A stretch of DNA of 64,000 nt from positions 1 through 64,000 of the forward strand of contig JAETTD010000007.1 in assembly GCA_021769295.1 (NCBI GenBank). Reading direction: 5' to 3'. The translations under genes and the position numbers were made by a program. Every line of letters starts with the position of its first letter. Within the stretch, counting starts at the first letter, position 1. This DNA is from Bacillota bacterium. GTDB lineage: Bacteria > Bacillota > Clostridia > Peptostreptococcales > Anaerovoracaceae. Below the pieces are notes generated by a model. It did no database searches, had not been told where the DNA came from, and worked only from the letters and a program-made list of their open reading frames with translations. Positions 51,986 through 61,783 of this stretch are shown one piece after another.

Positions 51986-53520
51986 TTACGGAAAGCCTTA
52001 GACCGGCTCTGGCTGTGGGAACAGCCTTGCTTGCGGCTTTGCTGATTCTGCTTTTCGGAAACCGCATAAAACCCAATCTGCGTGAGGCTATAACCCTGAC
52101 GGCAGCGGCAATAATGGCAGGACTTATTTTCTCCATGGTTCCTGAGGTATTGAAAGGAAATGTTCTCATTTCAAACCTTTGGACCATAGCCGACGGTTTG
52201 TCTTTAAAGCTTAAGACCGACGGAGCAGGAATGGTTTTTGCCTGCGTTGCCGGCGGACTCTGGATATTGACTTCCATATATTCCATAGGGTATGTGAGAG
52301 GGCATCACGAAAAAAATCAGACAGGATATTTTGCTGCTTTTGCCGTATGTCTGGCTTCTGCCATAGGTATAGCTTTATCGGCAAATCTCATAACCTTTTT
52401 TATATTTTATGAAATGCTCACATTGGCCACTTATCCTCTCGTGGTTCATTACAGGGATGAAAAGGCTAAATTTTCGGGAAGAAAATACCTGGCCTACACC
52501 TTGGTCAGCGGTCAGCTTTTCTTTGTAGCCATAGTGTTTGTATATGTAAAGTACGGAACCTGCGAGTTTACTCCGGGAGGCTTTATCGAACCCGGTTCCA
52601 TGGGCAGCGGTATTATGTGCATACTGTTTTTCATGATGACAATAGGAGGGTTGGTAAAGGCAGGGGTTATGCCGCTTCACGGCTGGCTTCCTTCCGCAAT
52701 GGTGGCGCCTACTCCCGTAAGCGCTCTGCTTCATGCAGTAGCCGTAGTAAAGGCGGGGGTGTTCTGCCTGCTCAGAGTGGTATGTTATGTGTTCGGCCCT
52801 GAAAGCGCTTATTGGTGCAGCGGCTCGACAATTTTATGCTGGCTTGCAGCGATTACCGTTCTATTATCATCTCTGGTTGCCATGAGACAGGATAATTTAA
52901 AGGCGAGACTGGCATTTTCAACTATAGGCCAACTTTCATATATAGTGCTGGGTATAAGCCTGCTGTCTGCCTACAGCATAGCAGGAGCTTTGTTCCATAT
53001 AGTTGCCCACGCTTTTCTCAAGATTACTTTGTTCATGTGCGCAGGGGCAATATTTGTTACCACGGGCCTTTCCGAAATAAGCGCCATGAGAGGACTGTCA
53101 AAACGTATGCCCGTAACGTGCGCATGTTTTACGGCTGCATCTTTGGGAATCGCAGGTCTTCCTCTGATGGCCGGTTTTGTAAGCAAATTTAACATACTGG
53201 AAGGAGCCCTTATCATGGGAAAACCTTTCTTTATGGTAGTTCTCGTAGCTGCGGCACTGCTGGCTTTAACATATCTGATACCTGTCGTACAGATATTCTT
53301 CGGTAGGGAAAATTCAGCGGCCACATTGAACGAAAGCCACGGACACGGAGGAAGAGCAGGCATAGACGCTGCGCCTGCCATGCTAATTCCTCTTGTTATA
53401 ACGGCAGTAATAGCCATAATACTCGGATGCATTCCAAATGCAGGCCTTCATCTGTATGACATGGCAATCATGGCAGCAGAAGAAATCACCGGGGGAGGAG
53501 GCGTTTATCTTGCAAAATAA
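51982..53520 (+). CDS. Proton-translocating NuoM/N/L-like subunit 2 (start revised from 51964)
   Basis: GVMPLHGWLPSAMVAPTPVSALLHAVAVVKAGVF. Confidence 0.9.
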   Translation: MITESLRPALAVGTALLAALLILLFGNRIKPNLREAITLTAAAIMAGLIFSMVPEVLKGNVLISNLWTIADGLSLKLKTDGAGMVFACVAGGLWILTSIYSIGYVRGHHEKNQTGYFAAFAVCLASAIGIALSANLITFFIFYEMLTLATYPLVVHYRDEKAKFSGRKYLAYTLVSGQLFFVAIVFVYVKYGTCEFTPGGFIEPGSMGSGIMCILFFMMTIGGLVKAGVMPLHGWLPSAMVAPTPVSALLHAVAVVKAGVFCLLRVVCYVFGPESAYWCSGSTILCWLAAITVLLSSLVAMRQDNLKARLAFSTIGQLSYIVLGISLLSAYSIAGALFHIVAHAFLKITLFMCAGAIFVTTGLSEISAMRGLSKRMPVTCACFTAASLGIAGLPLMAGFVSKFNILEGALIMGKPFFMVVLVAAALLALTYLIPVVQIFFGRENSAATLNESHGHGGRAGIDAAPAMLIPLVITAVIAIILGCIPNAGLHLYDMAIMAAEEITGGGGVYLAK

Positions 53521-53755
53521 AAAAAGAATGTATTTGCTGCTTTTAATCGTAATTGCAGTAGCTTTGACAGCAGAAATTCTGTTTGCTCACCCTCATCATC
53601 ACATGATTTGGAACGTCATACCGGGAGCCGATATTATCATTGGATTTTTAGGCGCATGGATATTGATTTTCCTTGCCAAAAAGATAATCTCTGCTCTGTT
53701 CCAGAGAGAGCAGGATTACTATGACGACAGGGGAGGTGAGCACCATGCTGGATAG
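53510..53755 (+). CDS. Small membrane protein (81 aa, TTG start) between antiporter-like subunits
   Basis: RBS GGGGGAGGAGG upstream of TTG; two TM segments; HPHHHM and C-terminal EHHAG. Confidence 0.7.
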   Translation: MQNKKRMYLLLLIVIAVALTAEILFAHPHHHMIWNVIPGADIIIGFLGAWILIFLAKKIISALFQREQDYYDDRGGEHHAG

Positions 53756-55433
53756 CTTTATGCAGCCCGGATTGATTTTGATTGTCGCGGGAATTGCTGC
53801 GCTCATAGTCCCGGATTCGGTAAGAAAGGTTATAATGATTGCAGGTCCTGTTTTCACTATGGCCGCAGTAATATTTTCAGATGAAGATAAGCTTGCCGTC
53901 ATGTTCGGCCTTATCTTTTCGTTGATTTCCCTTATAGCTGCCATATATAATTTAAACGTCAAAGACAGATTTGAACTTGCTGCGGAAGCCGTCTATGCAG
54001 GCAGCAGCATAAGCGTGGTCTTTGCCGACAGTTGGATAGGTATGCTTATCTTTTGGGAAGTTATGGCTATCGCTTCATGGCTTATAGTAGTATCATCAAG
54101 AACAGAAGCCGCAAGCAAAGCCGGTTTCAGATATCTGCTCGTTCATCTGTTGGGAGGAAATCTGCTCCTTGCAGGCATAGTGATAAAGCTTGCTTCGGGC
54201 AGCACAATGATAGAGTGCCTTACAGGCAATGCCGATGCTGCTTACTGGCTCATACTGGCAGGCGTAGCCGTAAATGCCGCCATACCTCCGCTCAATGCCT
54301 GGATTGCAGATGCTTACCCCGAATCCACAATGGGAGGAACGGTATATATGGGTTCCTTTACCACGAAGGTAGGGGTATACTGTCTGATTCGCATCTTTGC
54401 GGGAAGTGAGCTGTTGCTTTATTTCGGCGTCTTCATGGCGGTCTGGGGAGCATGCATGGCTCTTATAGAAAATGACCTTAGAAGGCTCTTTGCATATCAC
54501 ATAATCAGCCAGGTAGGTTACATGGTGGCTTCCCTTGCCATAGGTACGCCTACAGGAATAGACGGAGCCTCAGCTCACGCCTTTAACCACATACTTTACA
54601 AAGGGACCTTGCTCATGTGCGCAGGAGCAGTAATCTCGGCCACAGGAAAGAGAAAGATAAGCGAGCTGGGCGGCCTTGCAAAAAAAATGCCCGTAACGGC
54701 ATACTGCTTTTTAATCGCTTCAATGGCCATAGCGGGATTTCCTCTCCTCAACGGATTTGTCAGCAAGTCGCTCATCATGAATGCGGCTGCGGAAAGCGGC
54801 TTCCACTGGGCTGAAATATTGCTTATGATTGCCAGCGTAGGAACGTTGATGTCGGTTACACTAAAGGTGAATTATTTCGTTTTCTTCGGAAAATGCGAAA
54901 AGGATATAGAAGTCACCCATGTGCCGCTTAACAGAAAGGTTGCCATGATAATGGGAGCTTGTTCATGTATAATTACAGGCATTTTGCCGAATATCATATA
55001 CAGCCTGACTCCAAACCAGATAGACGGTCATCCTTTTACGGTAGACCACGTGACTCAATATGTACAGCTGTTTGCAGCGGCGGCCGTAGCATTTGTCATG
55101 TATCTGGAGCATATGAAGCCTAAAGATAAAATTACTCTCGATACTGACTGGTTTTATCGCAAACCTCTCAAGATTTGCATAAATACTCTTTCACCGGCCT
55201 GCGACAGCATCAGATGTTTTGTGGGCAATAAACTGGGGGACTTTTTTACATGTGCCAACGAATATCTGCATAATCCGAGGCTTATGCTGGAGAAATGGTT
55301 TAGGGTAAAACCCGCAAAACCGCGGAATTGCCTTGAGGATGACGATGTGCTTCAAAAACCGGCAGGCTGGCTCATTGCCGTAAATTTCGGCGTGTTGGTG
55401 CTGTTGCTGGTATTTGTTTTTGCGAATATATAA
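53745..55433 (+). CDS. Proton-translocating NuoM/N/L-like subunit 3 with C-terminal extension (start revised from 53721)
   Basis: ALIENDLRRLFAYHIISQVGYM, TFTTKVGVYCLIR-type TM core. Confidence 0.88.
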   Translation: MLDSFMQPGLILIVAGIAALIVPDSVRKVIMIAGPVFTMAAVIFSDEDKLAVMFGLIFSLISLIAAIYNLNVKDRFELAAEAVYAGSSISVVFADSWIGMLIFWEVMAIASWLIVVSSRTEAASKAGFRYLLVHLLGGNLLLAGIVIKLASGSTMIECLTGNADAAYWLILAGVAVNAAIPPLNAWIADAYPESTMGGTVYMGSFTTKVGVYCLIRIFAGSELLLYFGVFMAVWGACMALIENDLRRLFAYHIISQVGYMVASLAIGTPTGIDGASAHAFNHILYKGTLLMCAGAVISATGKRKISELGGLAKKMPVTAYCFLIASMAIAGFPLLNGFVSKSLIMNAAAESGFHWAEILLMIASVGTLMSVTLKVNYFVFFGKCEKDIEVTHVPLNRKVAMIMGACSCIITGILPNIIYSLTPNQIDGHPFTVDHVTQYVQLFAAAAVAFVMYLEHMKPKDKITLDTDWFYRKPLKICINTLSPACDSIRCFVGNKLGDFFTCANEYLHNPRLMLEKWFRVKPAKPRNCLEDDDVLQKPAGWLIAVNFGVLVLLLVFVFANI

Positions 55434-55450
55434 AAATGACATGGCGAAAC

Positions 55451-55485
55451 AGAGCGAAGATACCGATTAAAAGTATCTTCGCTCT
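55451..55485 (+). terminator. Strong hairpin after Mrp operon (13-bp perfect stem; weak U-tract)
   Basis: AGAGCGAAGATAC-CGATTAAAA-GTATCTTCGCTCT. Confidence 0.6.
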
Positions 55486-55624
55486 CCATTTATATTACAC
55501 GAAATTTAAGGCTCTGGAGGTGGGTAAAAAACCTTATGTTAAACGACTGAAAGGTCTGTTGTGCGAAGTTGGCGATGATTCAAGCTACGGGCAGGGCCGG
55601 CTGGCGGGAAGCAACCGGCAAGAC

Positions 55625-55845
55625 TGCCGTAAACTTTAAGTTTTCTTGGAACTACGGCATTTTTGCAGGGGTGATATGGCTCAAATTGCCGTGAAAATAA
55701 CAATTTCTTTTAAATACGGCATTTTATAAGCCGTAAGAAGGGTAAAACTGCCGTAAATTTGAAAGTTTTCTTAGTTTCCGGCATTTTGGAGGAAAATAAA
55801 GTAGCAAAAGTGCCGCAGATGAGAGATTTTCTTAAATTTGCGGCA
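55625..55845 (-). repeat. Tandem hairpin array, four 35-bp TGCCG-N25-CGGCA units starting at 55625, 55687, 55749 and 55811 (exact 62-bp period), inverted relative to 121-279
   Basis: Read directly; reverse complements share AAGAAA core with the 121-279 units. Confidence 0.9.
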
Positions 55846-55925
55846 CTTTACAATTCAAACGATTGCGGCGGCACCATTAAAGTGAAATAATACCCGGTGA
55901 TAAATTTACAATTATTATAAAAAAA

Positions 55926-55954
55926 TTGAAAAGGGGACTGCTTTCTGTTATAAT
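55926..55954 (+). promoter_or_regulatory. Putative sigma-A promoter upstream of asp23
   Basis: TTGAAA-N17-TATAAT. Confidence 0.65.
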
Positions 55955-55971
55955 TTTAAAGAGGTGATTTT

Positions 55972-56322
55972 ATGGCTGAAAAACAAGCGATAAACAAAAT
56001 TTCAGAGGAAATAATATGTAATGCGGCCATGAAAGCTGCCTTGAGAGTTCCCGGGGTCAACCACCTCAGCGATACTTTTGCCGATAATATCACAAAGATG
56101 ATAGCCGGCAAAGAATCGGCGCAAAGGGGAATAAAACTTTCAAAAGACAAAGAGTCATATACCATAGATATATTTATAGTCGCCGACTACGGCACAAAGA
56201 TACCTGAGCTGGCATGGAACATACAGACCGCCGTGAAAGAAAAGGTATCAAAGATAACAAAAAAAACCATAAATGCAGTGAACATTCATATACAGGGTGT
56301 CGCACTGCCAAAGGGAGAATAG
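55972..56322 (+). CDS. Asp23/Gls24 family envelope stress protein
   Basis: ISEEIICNAAMKAALRVPGVNHLS. Confidence 0.9.
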   Translation: MAEKQAINKISEEIICNAAMKAALRVPGVNHLSDTFADNITKMIAGKESAQRGIKLSKDKESYTIDIFIVADYGTKIPELAWNIQTAVKEKVSKITKKTINAVNIHIQGVALPKGE

Positions 56323-56703
56323 ATGAACAGAAAAGAAGCAAGAGAATTTGCAATGAAATGCGTTTTTCAGATGGAGGCGCAAAAAGAATTTACAAAAGAA
56401 GCAGCAGATAAATTTGCAGAGAACGAAACCGGCAGCCAAAAGCTTTATCTGGAGAAATTATTAAAAGATATATGTGAAAATATTGAACATATTGACAATC
56501 TTTTAAATGCTCACTCTGACGGCTGGCCGGTATCAAGAATGGCAAAGGCGGACCTTGCCATACTGAGAGTAGCCGCTTGCGAAATACTTTACAGCGACAT
56601 TCCAAAAGCAGTTTCCATAAACGAAGCTGTTGAGCTTGCCAAAACTTACGGTACAGAGCAGTCTTCGAAATTTGTAAATGCCGTTTTAAAAAACATTGAG
56701 TAA
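56323..56703 (+). CDS. nusB: Transcription antitermination factor NusB
   Basis: AREFAMKCVFQME...DLAILRVAACEILY...INEAVELAKTYGTEQSSKFVNAVL. Confidence 0.95.
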   Translation: MNRKEAREFAMKCVFQMEAQKEFTKEAADKFAENETGSQKLYLEKLLKDICENIEHIDNLLNAHSDGWPVSRMAKADLAILRVAACEILYSDIPKAVSINEAVELAKTYGTEQSSKFVNAVLKNIE

Positions 56704-56707
56704 TATT

Positions 56708-57658
56708 ATGATGAACGGAAACTTGTCCCTTGGGATAGACACAAGCAATTACAAGACATCTGTAGCAATCTTAACGGAAAATGGCGAAATACTCTTCAAC
56801 AGTCAGGAGTTTTTAACGGTAAAAAAGGGCGAACGAGGACTTAGGCAATCGGAAGCCCTGTTTCAGCATGTAAGACAGCTTCCGCATATTATAAAAGAGG
56901 CTTTGGCAGATAAAGAAATAAGAGAAAGAATAGGCTGCGTCGGCGTATCCGTAAGGCCGCGCCCCGTAGAAGGCTCATATATGCCCGTATTTATGGCGGG
57001 AGAATCCTTTGCTAAAACAATTGGCGCCGCTCTCAATGTTCCCGTTTACGGATTTTCTCATCAGGAAGGGCACATAGAAGCTGTAAAACATTATTCCGAA
57101 TTTAAACATGCAAACCGGCTGATATGCTTCCATTTCAGCGGCGGCACCACCGAAGCTCTGTTGATAGACGAGCCAAAGGGAATATTTGAGATAGTTGGCG
57201 GCTCAAAAGATCTGGCATATGGACAGGTTCTCGACAGGGTAGGCGTCTCAATGGGAATTGATTTTCCGTGCGGAGAAGCCCTCGATAATATGGCAGCCCA
57301 ATATAAAATTCACACCGATTTATTGTCTCCGGTTAAGGTCAGAGACGGATATGTAAATCTGTCGGGGATAGAAACTCAGGCTCAGAGAATGTTATCCCGC
57401 TGCAACCAATCCGATGTGGTCTGCGATTTGTTTTTCAAGCTTTCGGAGTCTGTAAAAGAAATGACATTGCAGCTGGCGTCAAAATATGATATTGATAAAT
57501 TTCTTTATGCCGGAGGCGTATCGTGCAGCAGATATATGCGGACTTTTTTGGCGGAAAATCTCAGTAAAAATTTAAGGACGGCTTTCGGAGAAACTAAGCT
57601 GTCTTCTGATAATGCCATAGGCATCGCATTGCTCGGAGGAAAAAACATATGGCTTTAA
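56708..57658 (+). CDS. TsaD/Kae1-like (peptidase M22) paralogue
   Basis: LGIDTSNYKTSVAIL, HQEGHIEA, HFSGGTTE; short relative to canonical TsaD. Confidence 0.82.
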   Translation: MMNGNLSLGIDTSNYKTSVAILTENGEILFNSQEFLTVKKGERGLRQSEALFQHVRQLPHIIKEALADKEIRERIGCVGVSVRPRPVEGSYMPVFMAGESFAKTIGAALNVPVYGFSHQEGHIEAVKHYSEFKHANRLICFHFSGGTTEALLIDEPKGIFEIVGGSKDLAYGQVLDRVGVSMGIDFPCGEALDNMAAQYKIHTDLLSPVKVRDGYVNLSGIETQAQRMLSRCNQSDVVCDLFFKLSESVKEMTLQLASKYDIDKFLYAGGVSCSRYMRTFLAENLSKNLRTAFGETKLSSDNAIGIALLGGKNIWL

Positions 57659-58800
57659 GACCTGTAACAGTTTCACAGTTAAATGAATATATAAGCAGAG
57701 TTCTTACCACAGACCCGCTGCTGGGCAATATTTCCGTAACAGGCGAGATTTCAAATCTGAAGTTTCACAGCTCCGGTCATGTGTACTTCTCAATGATAGA
57801 TGAAAATTCAAAGATAAACTGCTTTTTACCGGCAGCTTACGTTAAAAATCTCAATTATGCCTTGGGAAACGGTCTGGAAATAGTAGTTCACGGTTATATA
57901 AACGTATACAGAAAGGGCGGCACATACACTCTGTTTGTAAAGGATATAGAAGTGTGCGGAGAAGGCAATCTGTCGATGGCATTTGAACTTCTTAAAAACA
58001 GATTGAGTGACGAAGGGCTCTTTGACTCGGCTCATAAACTGCCCATACCGGAATTTCCCAAAACGATAGGCATAGTCACATCGGAAACCGGCGCTGCCGT
58101 TCGCGACATGATAAAGATAATAAAGAGCAGGACGAAGATGACGAATATCATCGTGTTTCCCGTTCTTGTTCAGGGCAATGAGGCTGCGCGGAATATAGCT
58201 GAAACATTGGATATGATAAACAGGGATTTTGACGATATAGATGTTCTCATAGTCGGACGCGGAGGCGGTTCCACTGAGGACTTGTGGGCCTTTAACGAAG
58301 AAATACTGGCAAGGGCTGTATATCGAAGCCAAATCCCGATCATTTCGGCAGTCGGTCATGAGATAGATTTTACAATATGCGATTTCGTTGCCGATTTAAG
58401 GGCGGAAACCCCTACCGCCGCTGCGGAAAAAGCCGTACCGGATGACAAGGTGCTTCAGGAGAAAATTGCAGACCTTAAAAGGGGAATGCTCACTCATCTT
58501 GAGAATAAAGTTTCGTATTTTGAACTTCTTGCCAAAAATTATATAAACGATATGTACGGCATTCTCACCAGAAAAACGGAAAACATCGAGAGCAGGCTTA
58601 AACAGAGCTTTATTTCCCTTGAATCAAATAATCCCGTCAACATTCTAAACAAGGGATATGCGGTGATTAAAGACCGGGACGGATACGTCATATCATCATC
58701 AAAGGATATGCTTCCCGATAACGGGTATAAAATATACTTTAAAGACGGTACAGTTGAAATCACTATATCGGAGCTTAAGAGAGAAGGTGAAAATATATGA
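57649..58800 (+). CDS. xseA: Exodeoxyribonuclease VII large subunit
   Basis: ISNLKFHSSGHVYFSM, GRGGGSTEDLWAFN, ETPTAAAE. Confidence 0.96.
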   Translation: MALRPVTVSQLNEYISRVLTTDPLLGNISVTGEISNLKFHSSGHVYFSMIDENSKINCFLPAAYVKNLNYALGNGLEIVVHGYINVYRKGGTYTLFVKDIEVCGEGNLSMAFELLKNRLSDEGLFDSAHKLPIPEFPKTIGIVTSETGAAVRDMIKIIKSRTKMTNIIVFPVLVQGNEAARNIAETLDMINRDFDDIDVLIVGRGGGSTEDLWAFNEEILARAVYRSQIPIISAVGHEIDFTICDFVADLRAETPTAAAEKAVPDDKVLQEKIADLKRGMLTHLENKVSYFELLAKNYINDMYGILTRKTENIESRLKQSFISLESNNPVNILNKGYAVIKDRDGYVISSSKDMLPDNGYKIYFKDGTVEITISELKREGENI

Positions 58801-58979
58801 CCTTTGAAGAGTCTATGAAAAACTTGGAAGAAATGTCAGAAAAAATAAAAAGGGAAGACATTACTTTAGAAGAAGCTATCAAATGTTACGAGGAGGGCAT
58901 AAAATGCTATGAAGAATGCAACAAAATTCTCAGCGACGCCCGCCAAAAAATAGAGATTTATGAAAAAGGAGCTGAATGA
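58797..58979 (+). CDS. xseB: Exodeoxyribonuclease VII small subunit
   Basis: TFEESMKNLEEMSEKI...ITLEEAIKCYEEG. Confidence 0.94.
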   Translation: MTFEESMKNLEEMSEKIKREDITLEEAIKCYEEGIKCYEECNKILSDARQKIEIYEKGAE

Positions 58980-59878
58980 GTATGACCGACAGAAGTTACG
59001 AAGATTATAAGACTCTTATAGACAATCATTTGATGGATTTTATCCCAAATATCGATAACAAAAGCATTTCTCTTTATGAGGCCATGAAGTACAGCCTTAC
59101 GGCAGGCGGAAAAAGACTCAGACCCGCTCTGCTTTTGGCCGCATGTGACTTCGCCGGCGGAGATATAAAAGAAGCTCTTCCTTATGCATGTGCATTGGAA
59201 TATATTCACACTTATTCTCTGATTCATGATGACTTGCCTGCCATGGATAACGACGACCTTCGCAGAGGTCTTCCTACAAATCATAAAGTATACGGCGAAG
59301 CCATAGCTATTTTGGCGGGAGACGGTCTGCTGACCTGCGCTTTTGAAGCTATTACAAAGGATATGATGCTTTACTATGATTCTCCCGAAAAGATAAAGAA
59401 GAGAGTAAATGCTGCATATGAGATAGCAAAAGGGGCAGGATGCAAAGGTATGGTTGCCGGTCAGCTGTCCGATATTGAAGCGGAAAATGCCATAGCTTCC
59501 AACGAAATGCTCGAGTACATTCATCTGAACAAGACGGGAGCTTTATTTAAAGCTGCCGTTAAGGCAGGCCTCTATTTGGGCAATCCTACCGATGACATGA
59601 TAAGTAACTTTGAAAAATACTCAGATAACCTCGGACTTGCATATCAGATTGCAGACGATATACTGGACGTAATAGGCAATCCTGACGAACTGGGCAAAGC
59701 CATAGGTTCGGATGTAAAGAAGAATAAGAACACTTATACATCAATTAACGGATTGGATGCAGCTTATGCACGCCTTGAGGAACTTACTGAAAACGCAGTA
59801 AAAGCTATAGAAGATTATTACGATAACGCCGAATTCTTCAAAAAACTTGTTATGGATTTGGCTAAAAGAAACAAATAA
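58976..59878 (+). CDS. ispA: Polyprenyl (farnesyl) diphosphate synthase
   Basis: GGKRLRPALLLAA, HDDLPAMDNDDLRRG, YQIADDILD. Confidence 0.95.
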   Translation: MSMTDRSYEDYKTLIDNHLMDFIPNIDNKSISLYEAMKYSLTAGGKRLRPALLLAACDFAGGDIKEALPYACALEYIHTYSLIHDDLPAMDNDDLRRGLPTNHKVYGEAIAILAGDGLLTCAFEAITKDMMLYYDSPEKIKKRVNAAYEIAKGAGCKGMVAGQLSDIEAENAIASNEMLEYIHLNKTGALFKAAVKAGLYLGNPTDDMISNFEKYSDNLGLAYQIADDILDVIGNPDELGKAIGSDVKKNKNTYTSINGLDAAYARLEELTENAVKAIEDYYDNAEFFKKLVMDLAKRNK

Positions 59879-59914
59879 ATGCATATAGATATGCGGTTTA
59901 AAGAAGGATTTTAA

Positions 59915-61783
59915 ATGAAATCAGATATTACACAATACAACTTTCCGGAAGATTTGAAGAAAATGAGCGTTGCGGAAATGGAAATCCTTTCATATTCAAT
60001 AAGAGATTTCCTTATAGAAAAGGTTTCCGCCACAGGGGGACATCTGGCCTCAAATTTAGGTGTGGTGGAGTTGACCTTGGCATTGCATAAGATGTTTGAC
60101 AGCCCAAAGGATAAAATCATCTGGGATGTGGGACATCAGGCATACGTTCATAAAATATTGACCGGCAGAGCCGGAGAATTTGATACTCTCAGACAGCTGG
60201 ACGGCCTGAGCGGCTTTCCGAAGGCAAAGGAGAGCAAGCACGATATTTACGATACAGGACACAGCAGCGTGTCCGTCTCTGCCGCTGCGGGGCTTGCCGC
60301 CGCAAGAGACCTAAACAATGAAAAATACGAAGTCATAGCTGTAATAGGCGACGGCTCCCTTACGGGAGGAATGGCATACGAAGGACTTAACAACATAGGC
60401 GACAGCAAGTCAAAGGTCATAGTAATTTTAAACGATAACGGCATGTCCATTTCGCCCAATACCGGAGGTATTTCAAAACATTTGGGAAACCTTAGAACTT
60501 CAAAAGGCTATCTGGGAGCCAAAAAGTTCGTAAAAAACAGGCTGAGGACCATCCCGAGCATAGGAAAATCTTTGGTCAACGGCCTGGCTGATTTTAAAAA
60601 CGATATAAAGTATTCCATAATGGACCACGGCGGAGTTCTTTTTGAAGAACTGGGCTTTACATACTTCGGACCTGTTGACGGTCATAACATAAGCGACCTT
60701 TTAAACGTATTGAGCCATGCAAAGAGTCTGGACGAGCCTGTGCTTATACATGTAATAACGAAAAAGGGCAAGGGCTACAGAAACGCCGAAAGCAATCCCG
60801 GAAAATTCCACGGAATAGGGCCCTTTGACCCTACTACGGGAACTCTCCTTCAGAAAAAAGACGGGGAAACTTTTTCGTCTCTGTTCGGCAGATTTATAAC
60901 GGAAAAAGCTGAAAAGGATGAAAAGATAGTGGCCATTACGGCAGCCATGTGCGAAGCTACAGGTCTGGATAAATTTTCCAATAAATTTCCGAAGCGGTTC
61001 TTTGATGTCGGAATAGCTGAGGAACACGCCGTATCATTTGCTGCAGGTCTTGCAAAAGGCGGCATGAAACCGGTAGTCTGCATATATTCTTCATTCCTTC
61101 AAAGGTCCTATGACCAGATTATGCAGGATGTATGCATGCAGAATTTACCTGTGATATTTGCAATAGACAGGGCAGGGTGTGTAGGAGCTGACGGAGAGAC
61201 TCATCACGGTATGTTTGACTTGTCCTATCTTTCAACCATACCGAATATGACCGTGTTGGCGCCAAAAGACGGCAACGAGCTTAAAGCTATGCTTGACTTT
61301 GCCTTCGAATTAAACGGTCCTGTGGCCATAAGATACCCTCGGGGAAAGGCTAATTACGATAAAGAAATTATGTCAACTTATTCAGGAGGCAACATAAGGG
61401 TAAGCCAAGGAGAGAGGATTGACATCTGGGCATGCGGCAAAATGTATGACTGCGGACTTAAGGTATGTCAAATCTTAAATTCAAAGGGAATCAGCGCAGG
61501 TCTGGTGGAAGTCGCTTCCGTCAAACCTTTGGATTTGGAGCCTTTTTATCAGCTCAGTCATAAACCTGAGACAATCGTTACCATTGAGGATAATTCCCTT
61601 GCCGGAGGCTTTGGAACCAAGCTGTCTTCCCAATTGGCAGGAACCGCAACCGAAGTTTTGAAATTCGGCTGGCCCGATGAATTTGTACCTCAGGGGACTT
61701 TTGAGCAGCTCACCGACAGATTTGGGCTCACCCCTGAAAAAATTGCAGAAAGGATATGTGAACATATTGAAAGAAAGGCTTGA
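59915..61783 (+). CDS. dxs: 1-deoxy-D-xylulose-5-phosphate synthase
   Basis: [36 protein letters not shown]. Confidence 0.97.
   Translation: MKSDITQYNFPEDLKKMSVAEMEILSYSIRDFLIEKVSATGGHLASNLGVVELTLALHKMFDSPKDKIIWDVGHQAYVHKILTGRAGEFDTLRQLDGLSGFPKAKESKHDIYDTGHSSVSVSAAAGLAAARDLNNEKYEVIAVIGDGSLTGGMAYEGLNNIGDSKSKVIVILNDNGMSISPNTGGISKHLGNLRTSKGYLGAKKFVKNRLRTIPSIGKSLVNGLADFKNDIKYSIMDHGGVLFEELGFTYFGPVDGHNISDLLNVLSHAKSLDEPVLIHVITKKGKGYRNAESNPGKFHGIGPFDPTTGTLLQKKDGETFSSLFGRFITEKAEKDEKIVAITAAMCEATGLDKFSNKFPKRFFDVGIAEEHAVSFAAGLAKGGMKPVVCIYSSFLQRSYDQIMQDVCMQNLPVIFAIDRAGCVGADGETHHGMFDLSYLSTIPNMTVLAPKDGNELKAMLDFAFELNGPVAIRYPRGKANYDKEIMSTYSGGNIRVSQGERIDIWACGKMYDCGLKVCQILNSKGISAGLVEVASVKPLDLEPFYQLSHKPETIVTIEDNSLAGGFGTKLSSQLAGTATEVLKFGWPDEFVPQGTFEQLTDRFGLTPEKIAERICEHIERKA

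Noticed and set aside
55436-55639. 67-aa ORF after the Mrp operon
   Set aside because: Runs through a 13-bp hairpin and into the TGCCG array; no homology or credible RBS.
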